A DNA stretch of 64,000 bases. Source: Paulinella micropora. Lineage: Eukaryota; Cercozoa; Imbricatea; Euglyphida. Below are positions 56,081-64,000 of this stretch, piece by piece (positions within the stretch are counted from its first letter, which is position 1; each line of letters starts with the position of its first letter). The stretch covers positions 587,153-651,152 of the forward strand of contig BJOX01000068.1 of the NCBI GenBank assembly GCA_009731375.1. The letters are read 5' to 3'. Below the pieces are notes generated by a model. It did not search any database. It was not told the DNA's origin and saw only the letters and a list, made by a program, of their open reading frames with translations. Made by a program: the position numbers and the translations under genes.

Positions 56081-56978
56081 AAAGGAGAAGGAGGAGGGGA
56101 GGAGGGGGAGGGAGGGGGAGGAGGAGCAGGAGGAGGAGGAGGAGGAGGAGGAGCAGGAGGAGGAGGAGGAGGAGGAGGAGGAGGAGGAGGNNNNNNNNNN
56201 NNNNNNNNNNNNNNNNNNNNNNNNNNNNNNNNNNNNNNNNNNNNNNNNNNNNNNNNNNNNNNNNNNNNNNNNNNNNNNNNNNNNNNNNNNNNNNNNNNNN
56301 NNNNNNNNNNNNNNNNNNNNNNNNNNNNNNNNNNNNNNNNNNNNNNNNNNNNNNNNNNNNNNNNNNNNNNNNNNNNNNNNNNNNNNNNNNNNNNNNNNNN
56401 NNNNNNNNNNNNNNNNNNNNNNNNNNNNNNNNNNNNNNNNNNNNNNNNNNNNNNNNNNNNNNNNNNNNNNNNNNNNNNNNNNNNNNNNNNNNNNNNNNNN
56501 NNNNNNNNNNNNNNNNNNNNNNNNNNNNNNNNNNNNNNNNNNNNNNNNNNNNNNNNNNNNNNNNNNNNNNNNNNNNNNNNNNNNNNNNNNNNNNNNNNNN
56601 NNNNNNNNNNNNNNNNNNNNNNNNNNNNNNNNNNNNNNNNNNNNNNNNNNNNNNNNNNNNNNNNNNNNNNNNNNNNNNNNNNNNNNNNNNNNNNNNNNNN
56701 NNNNNNNNNNNNNNNNNNNNNNNNNNNNNNNNNNNNNNNNNNNNNNNNNNNNNNNNNNNNNNNNNNNNNNNNNNNNNNNNNNNNNNNNNNNNNNNNNNNN
56801 NNNNNNNNNNNNNAAGAAGAAGAAGAAGAAGAAGAAGAAGAAGAAGAAGAAGAAGAAGGAGGAGGAGGAGGAGGAGAGAGGGGAAGAAGAAGAAGAAGAA
56901 GAAGAAGAAGAAGAAGAAGAAGAAGAAGAAAAGAAGAAGAAGGAGAAGAAGAAGAAGAAGAAGAAGAAGAAGAAGAAG

Positions 56979-57009
<31 letters not shown>

Positions 57010-57185
57010 GAAGAAGAAGAATAAGAAAAAGTGACGAAGAAGAATAAGAAGTGAAGAAGAAGAAGAAGAAGAAGAAGAAGAAGAAGAAGAAGAAGAAGAA
57101 GCAGAAGAAGAAGAAGAAGAAGAAGAAGAAGAAGAAGAAGAAGAAGAAGAAGAAGAAGAAGAAGAAGAAGAAGAAGAAGAAGAAG
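56081..57185. repeat. (GGA)n and (GAA)n with a 623-N gap
   Basis: N at 56191-56813 inside a purine trinucleotide array. Confidence 0.9.
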
Positions 57186-57219
57186 CCTGATGAGGTGCAG
57201 CGTCGCTTCCTCCGACCCT

Positions 57220-58015
57220 TCATACGTACATACATACATACATACATACATACATACATACATACATACGTACGTACGTACATACGGACATACGAAATAA
57301 TACATACATAAATGCATACTCACATACATACATACATACGTACATACGTACATACATACATACATACATACATACATACATAAATACGTACGTACGTACG
57401 TATGGACATACGAAATAATATATACATACATACATACATACATACATACATACATACATGCATACAATTAAATGCATATGTATATACATACATACATACA
57501 TACATACATACATACATTCGTACATACGTACATACGAAATAATACATACATACATACATACATACATACATACATACATACATACATAGATAAATACGTA
57601 CGTACGTACGTACGGACATACGAAATAATACATACATACATACATACATACATACATACATACAATTACATATATGCATAATACATACATACATATACTT
57701 ACGTACATACGTACGTACATACGTACAGACATACGAAATAATACATACATACATACATACATACATATATGTATATATATATATATGCATACATACATAC
57801 ATACATACATGCATAAAATTACATGCATATGAATATACATAATACATACATACATACATACATACATACATACATACATACACATATGTATATACATACA
57901 TACATACATACATATATACATATATACATACATACATACATACATACATACATACATACATACGTATGTATATACATCATACATACATACATACGTACAT
58001 ACATACGTACATACA

Positions 58016-58047
<32 letters not shown>

Positions 58048-58150
58048 AACATACATACATGCATACATGCATACATACATACATACATACATACATACAT
58101 ACATGCACACATACATACACACATACATACATACATGCATACATGCATAA
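57220..58150. repeat. (CATA)n array with higher-order repeats
   Basis: A longer unit, ACGTACGTACGGACATACGAAATAATA-like (about 27 bp plus CATA spacers), recurs at about 57265, 57380, 57520, 57597 and 57710. Confidence 0.85.
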
Positions 58151-58171
58151 ATGCGTAGGTATATGAAAGAC

Positions 58172-58211
58172 CTGTCCCAGATTGCTGAGCGAATCGGAGG
58201 ACGACATGAAA
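58172..58211 (-). CDS. Candidate exon (40 nt), possibly a start exon
   Basis: Acceptor TCTATTTAG, donor GTCTTTC. It contains an ATG and reads MSSSDSLSNLGQ to the donor. Confidence 0.35.
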
Positions 58212-58214
58212 CTA

Positions 58215-58215
58215 A

Positions 58216-58291
<76 letters not shown>

Positions 58292-58478
58292 GTAGGTAGG
58301 TAGGTAGGTAGGTAGGTAGGTAGGTAGGTAGGTAGGTAGGTAGGTAGGTAGGTAGATAGATAGATAGANNNNNNNNNNTAGGTTAGGGTAGGGTAGGGTA
58401 GGGTAGGTAGGTAGGTAGGTAGGTAGGCAGATAGATAGATAGATAGGTAGGTAGGTAGGTGGTAGGTAGGTAGGTAGG

Positions 58479-58535
<57 letters not shown>

Positions 58536-58620
58536 GGATAGATAGATAGGTAGGTAGGTAGGTAGGTAGGTAGGTAGGTAGGTAGTTAGGTAGGTAGGTA
58601 AATAGATAGATAGATAGATG
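58215..58620. repeat. (GATA)n / (GGTA)n with a 10-N gap
   Basis: Includes a short (TAGGG)n run at 58379-58405 just right of the gap 58369-58378. The array forms the left flank of the second LINE. Confidence 0.95.
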
Positions 58621-58621
58621 A

Positions 58622-58931
58622 GATGTCGCAAAGGAATGTAGTCCTTGCAAAGGAACGCAGTTTCACATCAAACAATAATTTGTGTACTGTGCATGTGTCC
58701 GGGATGGGAATCACGGGTAGACTGTGTTCTGGAAAAAGAAGAGGAGGAAGGACGTTGAAGAAAAAGGCAATCTAGGAATGGAGAGTGGGAGGATAAGGAA
58801 GAAGAGAAAGAAAAGGAAGCCGTTAGTCCAAGTGTTTTGAGCACCGTAAGCTTGCGCAAGCTACAATGATGACATTGTATGAGGCCTAAACCCCCGCAGG
58901 GACCTAGCCCGGGCTATGCAACACTGGACGG
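58622..58931 (-). other. RLE-type LINE 3' untranslated region
   Basis: GC-rich just after the stop (a CCCGGGCTAGG and GCGGGGGTTTAGG stretch), then C/T-rich. It ends GCGACATCTCATC before (TATC)n. Confidence 0.5.
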
Positions 58932-61900
58932 CTATGATGGAATGCAGTCACCAATACGGACTAGAGGAAGATTAGTCCAATTTTTGACTGCACAGGAGCG
59001 ATAAATCGCAAAAGAGCAACGAGCTACGCAGGAGGATAGCTTGAAGCAAAGGGATTTGGATTGGGGATGGGAAAAACCCAAGGCGCGGAAACATCGATGA
59101 ACAGAGAACGATACCATGCCGCGAGCCCCGCATTCGATTGGTCGAAGGTGGCAGGTCCATCCGTTGTCCTCGATTTGAGATTTGAGCTTGTTGTATCGGT
59201 TGGTCTTGTAGGCTCGTGCGTCAAGGATGTTTTCCTCGACCGGGCACGTTAGCTCGATCAGAATACATATCTTGGTAGACAGTGACCAGACAACGATATC
59301 GGGGCGGAGGTCAGTGACACAAATGTGGACAGGAAAGGCTTGCTCAGAACCGGTGTATTGGGTTTGGAGTTGCCAATCGTTTGCAGTGTCAAGCAGGGAT
59401 GGTCGATGAAATGACTGTCTCTTAGGCTTCTGCTCGCCCTCTTTCACAAACATAGACTTTGATTCATTTTGGTCTATAGGGGAGCGTTTGTTATGGCTCT
59501 CGATGTGTTTTTGAAGGGGAGCTTCAATAGTGCAGAGCACAGAGTCATGACGCCAGGTATAGCGGCCTTGTTTGAGGGCAACATGGCAACCGGAGAGGAT
59601 GTGGCATAGATGTGCTTGACCAGAACAGAGGGCACACTTGTTGTTGGGAATGATTCCCCACAGACGTCTAAGGTCGGGGGTAATAACCGAGTTTGTGCTT
59701 GCGTTGATGACCCAAGAGATTAAACGGGGATTACGGGTTCCGATGAGGCGAGCCCAGGAGAGGTCGAAGGGGCATGCGTCTTCAAAACGAAGGAAGCACC
59801 CTTGCATGGCTTTGTCCATGTCATGCACTGTGGTTGTCTCAAGTATTGTCTCAGCAGCTAATTCTAAAACCCTGTCTTTGCGGTCTGTGATGGAATGTTC
59901 TTTTGGGTAGCGACCATGGCCAAGTCCGAGATGATCGGATTGGCCTCGATGTTTGAATTCAAAATCAACTTGTGCCTCAAGCTTTTCGAGCACAGGCTCT
60001 GGTTTCCAGATAGTTCGAAATGTTTCGTGTTTCGTCAGGTTCATCGCATAAATGGACGAGAGGTGTTTATCTGGGCAGTACTTCAGCATTTGAGCACGGT
60101 TGATTTGAAGTCGCTGGTAAAAAGAGACGATGGATTGGAGCTGTAGACCGAATTTCGAGCGTGGGCGGTAAAGGCAAGAGACCAGAGCTCTTTTGTAGAT
60201 ATTGGCCCATTTTTTGAGGAAGCGGGTCGCAATTTTCTCAAGGGTTTTGGCGAAAGATAAGCAGAGGTCATAAATGAGAAATGGCCAGGCAAGTGACTGG
60301 ACAGCGTAGTGCTGGTATAGCCAAAGTTTCATAAAGCCATTGATCGAGCAGCTATCGATGGCTTGCATAGAAAGAATGAACTTCTTTTGGATTGCTGCAC
60401 GTTGTTCGTTTTCGCTGAGGTCATGGTAGACAATCCATCCGAGGTCTTTGAAAGGCTTGTCAGCGATGAAGTCAATCGGTTTGCCAGTAATAGTAAGGGC
60501 GGGGTCGAAGGGTGGGAACGAGATCGGCAATAATCGTTTGAGACCCTTATAGTCGTCGGCTTTAGTCCAGTATTTGAAAGCAAGGCTTTTGCATTTGGGC
60601 GGTTTCGCGGCCATTGTTCTGGACCATGACAGAAATTTGTCAATCATGTTGATGGACGATTGACAGTGTTTCGGGGATCGGCAGTGTAGTTTGAGGTCGT
60701 CAGCATAAGCAGCTTCGTGCACGATGACTTCATCTGTTGAGGTCTTATGCTTGAAATGATAACCGTTGTTTTTGGTCAAGGATGATAGGAGGTCAAGGAG
60801 TAGGTTGAAAACTATGTTGAAAAGGAGAGGAGAAATGCAGCATCCTTGAAAAACGCCAACAGCAAAAACAAAGGGTTCTGATGACCAATCTTTCCCTTCG
60901 ATTGTGGCTACTAAGAGTTCGTAGTATAAAAAGATTATGCGAGCAAACATAGGGGGCACGTGGTACCACCAGAGAGCGAACTGGATCAAGTTGTGGTTTA
61001 CGCTTCCAAAAGCGTTTTGTAGGTCAATCCATGCTATGACCAGTTGGCGATAGTGATCTTTTGCATTTCTGATGGTAGCTTTTGTAGTAGCAATGTGCTC
61101 GGGGCATCCTGCAACGTTACGGAGGAAACCTTTTTGTTTTGCTCTGTCAAAGTACTTGTTATCTAGCAAAAAACTCTCTAGGCGTTTTGACCACAAAGAG
61201 AAAAATACCTTACCCGAGCAGCTTGTCAGAGCAATCGGACGATAGTTTGAGGCCTGAAGTGGATCGCCGTCCTTATGAAGGAGGGAGATAGCAGCTTGGG
61301 CCCAGCTATTAGCTACATCCGTTGTCCAACACTTGACAATGAGTTTGTGTAAGAAAAGTAAAGCGGTGGGAAGTCTCTTGTAAACAAGGTAGCTAATACC
61401 ATCTCTGCCAGGGGCTGCACCATTACGCTTGGCAAACACAGATCTTTTGGTTTCCAAGAAGGACGGTGGCTTGAGGTCAAAGGGGACAGTTGGTAGAGGC
61501 GGGCGATTCATTTCAGGTAAGGGCACGTAGGTTTGTTCACGATTAGCGTCTTTGTATAGGTTGGGAAAGTAGGAGTCACAGTTTTCTTTGGATAGGGAGG
61601 AAGTGGTTTGGGTTGAGGGGGGATGAAACAGATTTTTGGCAAACTTATGAGGGTCAGTTCGGAAGCGTGTATTTGCTTGTCGTTGAGCGGAGCTTAAAGT
61701 TGCTTCCTTGAGACGACGGCGGAGGCGGTTACCGGTCTTCAATAATACTCGCCAAGTTTTTTGCAGGCTTTTTGCAACAGCAGCTGGAATTGAACCTGCC
61801 CTTTTGAGATCTCGCAGATGTCTCTTTTGGATCAGTTTTTGTTGTCGGTTCTGCGTGAGTTCTGTTTGGAGCCGGATTACGTGGCGGTTTTTTCGCTCAT

Positions 61901-62338
61901 GAGTTTGTTCTTGTGTTTTTGTTACCCGTTGTGATATGAAGTCGTAGAGATATCTTTCAAATTTCGCTACTGCTTCGTCACATGACAGGCATTTGATGAG
62001 AGAGGAGGGGAGGATGAGAGGGAGTGCGGATTGGAGTTCTTCTTCAATGCCTTTCCATTCGCTTGGTGTTGATGGCAATACCAGGCGTTTTCTTCTTTCG
62101 GTTGGTTCTTTCGGGGCACTTCTTGTCCGATGGACGAAATGGGAGTATGTCTCGGCGTCAACACAGTGGGTGGAATCCAGGTTGATAATGCCGGGTTGCG
62201 ACTTGTAGTCCGGATGGACGTGCGCTTTTGGGCTCTTCTTTTCGAGGAGGCCCGAAAGGTCTTCGTAAGGGTGAACATGAGCAAAATCTTCTCCAGGGGG
62301 TTCAGGCGGTGCAGAGCACGCACTGGGAGGGTGACGGC

Positions 62339-62343
<5 letters not shown>
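58932..62343 (-). CDS. LINE protein: reverse transcriptase, zinc knuckle, restriction-like endonuclease
   Basis: The frame is open from 62343 to TAG at 58932-58934 (~1,136 codons). It contains no ATG before about residue 90, so it is N-terminally truncated. The RT shows NGAAPGRDGISY, DPLQASNYRPIALTS, WIDLQNAFGSVNH, GVFQGCCISPLLFN and catalytic EAAYADDLKLHC (about 60690-60725). A CALCSGQAHLCHILSGC zinc module follows (about 59600-59650). The C-terminus has RPDIVVWSLSTKICILIELT (about 59230-59310) with a following K..RY..L, matching the PD-(D/E)xK restriction-like endonuclease of R2/NeSL-type LINEs. No APE domain is present. Confidence 0.85.
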
Positions 62344-62394
<51 letters not shown>

Positions 62395-62511
62395 GGATGG
62401 ATGGATTGGATTGGATTGGATTGGATTGGATTGGATTGGATTGGATTGTTGGTTGGTTGGTTGGTTGGTTGGATGGATGGATAGATAGATGGATAGATAG
62501 ATAGATAGATG

Positions 62512-62546
<35 letters not shown>

Positions 62547-62591
62547 GGATGGATGGATGGATGGATGGATGGATGGATGGATGGATGGATG

Positions 62592-62646
<55 letters not shown>

Positions 62647-63063
62647 GGATAGATAGGTAGGTAGGTAGGTAGGTAGGTTGGTAGGTAGATAGGTAGGTAG
62701 GTTGCTAACTAAGTAAGTAAGTAAGTAAGTAAGTCTGTCTGTCTGTCTGTCTGTATGTATGTATGTCTGTCTGAATATTTCTCTGTATGTCTGTCTGTCT
62801 GTCTGTCTGTCTGTATGTATGTATGTATGTATGTATTGTCTGTATGTATGTATGTCTGTCTGTAATATGTATGTATGTGTATGTATGTATGTATGCATGC
62901 ATGCACGTATGTATGTATGTATGTATGTATGTATGCATGTATGTAGTATGTAGTATGTATGTGTATGTATGTATGTATGTATGTATGTATTAGTATTAGT
63001 AGTAGTATAAGTATTAGTCGTAGTATTAGTATTAGTACTAGTATTAGTATTAGTATTAGTATT

Positions 63064-63095
<32 letters not shown>

Positions 63096-63102
63096 CATTA
63101 TT
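62344..63102. repeat. (GATA)n, (GGATT)n, (GGTT)n, (GTCT)n, (TATG)n, (ATT)n arrays
   Basis: A succession of simple repeats between the second LINE and the SINE; the last 45 bp are (ATT)n. Confidence 0.95.
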
Positions 63103-63372
63103 GGACACCGTGATAGCCCAGTGGTCAAGTTCTACCATCTGGGCCCTGTCGCCAGTTCGATTCCCGTCGGTGGCACCAGTATTTTCATTGAACATACCGG
63201 TCTATTTCTGGACCAGTATTTTCATTGAACATACCGGCCCGTCTGGAAGTGTTGGAACTGCCCTTGCGGGGGTGTCATTAGAGCTTATCGTCAATTCTTC
63301 GTACTCCCCTCACGGGTGAGACGATGGAGGCGCATGTGCAGAAATGCATCAGCCATTGACAGAGAAGCACTA
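63103..63372 (+). mobile_element. tRNA-derived SINE, copy 2
   Basis: Starts GGACACCGTGATAGCCCAGT in (ATT)n. A box TAGCCCAGTGG and B box AGTTCGATTCC lie ~55 bp apart, as in tRNA genes. The 3' end GGAGGCGCATGTGCAG ... GAGAAGCAC is followed by (ATT)n. A tRNA fold is too imperfect for a functional tRNA gene. Confidence 0.85.
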
Positions 63373-63610
<238 letters not shown>

Positions 63611-63859
63611 TTATTTACTTTCATATTAAATATCTTATTATCTTTATTTTTACCATTTCAATAGCTATTATTATTTTAATAACTATTATTATTTTTAATA
63701 ATTATGATATATCGATTAGGGTCACCATCTAGTTAAATCAATAGCTCTTGAGCTAAAGATTTGTATGGAAGACCAGAGGTCACTAGTATTCGTACAAGTA
63801 ACTTCAGTAAATCCAAAGCCTAGGCCTAGTAGTAGTAGTAGTAGTAGTAGTAGTAGCAC

Positions 63860-63925
<66 letters not shown>

Positions 63926-64000
63926 TAGTAGTAGTAGCAGTAGTAGTAGTAGCAGCAGTAGTAGTAGTAGTAGTAGTAGTGGTAGTAGTAGTAGTAGTAG
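63611..64000. other. AT-rich spacer and (GTA)n array
   Basis: 63611-63825 is AT-rich unique sequence without a gene; (GTA)n fills the window from 63826 to the end. Confidence 0.7.

Larger units (their letters stand above)
58622..62343 (-). mobile_element. RLE-type LINE inserted in (GATA)n, 5' truncated
   Basis: Minus-sense element with one long ORF and a ~300-bp 3' untranslated region. (GATA)n flanks both ends. The ORF runs without a start codon into the array at 62343, so the 5' end is missing. Confidence 0.8.

Noticed and set aside
63103-63180. Functional tRNA gene
   Set aside because: A and B boxes are present, but the acceptor and T stems do not pair well. The same sequence recurs with a ~200-bp body, so it is a SINE.

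Overview
This is a nuclear eukaryotic window, most likely from an alga or another protist. Evidence for a eukaryote is canonical GT-AG introns (several 50-130 nt long), a Ty1/copia LTR retrotransposon, two different LINEs, tRNA-derived SINEs, a WWE-domain protein and an extreme load of microsatellites. A fragment resembling the major capsid protein of Polinton-like viruses at the left edge fits a protist host. I cannot name the species. There are ten runs of N; eight sit in or next to simple repeats, and two (1438-1447 and 3446-3455) are flanked by the same sequence on both sides, which looks like unmerged contig overlap.

Layout. 1-870: truncated virus-like genes. 870-1650: GA microsatellite, hairpins, gap. 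About 1.75-4.5 kb: a plus-strand lysine/glutamate-rich gene with a well-supported 54-nt intron. 4.6-5.46 kb: AT-rich tandem repeats and a 29-bp-arm hairpin. 5.47-12.94 kb: a decayed copia element with a 5' LTR remnant, half-tRNA primer site, gag, protease, integrase, reverse transcriptase, RNase H, polypurine tract and 3' LTR. 13-14.8 kb: spacer with an LTR-like repeat that recurs inverted at 27.6 kb. 14.88-24.39 kb: a minus-strand gene whose five last exons join in phase. It encodes two WWE domains with coiled coils behind a long Thr/Ala tract built from seven tandem in-frame units. Its introns are microsatellites and a roughly 19-unit minisatellite. 24.7 kb: SINE copy. 25.9-27.7 kb: minus-strand exon and an LTR-element gag-like region. 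29.2-31.3 kb: a plus-strand first exon and a minus-strand pair of small compact ORFs with a purine-rich leader. 31.5-46.9 kb: almost entirely microsatellites, in which short minus-strand islands with splice-like edges are embedded, several duplicated in tandem. 47-53.1 kb: an intact LINE (RRM-like, APE endonuclease, RT, zinc knuckle) lying between (ATT)n arrays. 54-58.2 kb: more microsatellite with repeated exon-like islands. 58.6-62.34 kb: a second LINE (RT, zinc knuckle, restriction-like endonuclease) lying between (GATA)n arrays. 63.1 kb: a second SINE copy.

How the parts relate. The SINE and the APE-type LINE share similar 3' ends and both sit inside (ATT)n arrays, while the second LINE and a ~400-bp dispersed repeat sit inside (GATA)n arrays. 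This suggests that the retroelements use microsatellites as landing sites. Host exons in turn appear to borrow splice donors (GTATGT) from (CATA)n arrays. Most long open frames rich in Tyr-Ile-His, Leu-Ser-Ile-Tyr, poly-Leu or poly-Cys are simple-repeat translations and are not listed.
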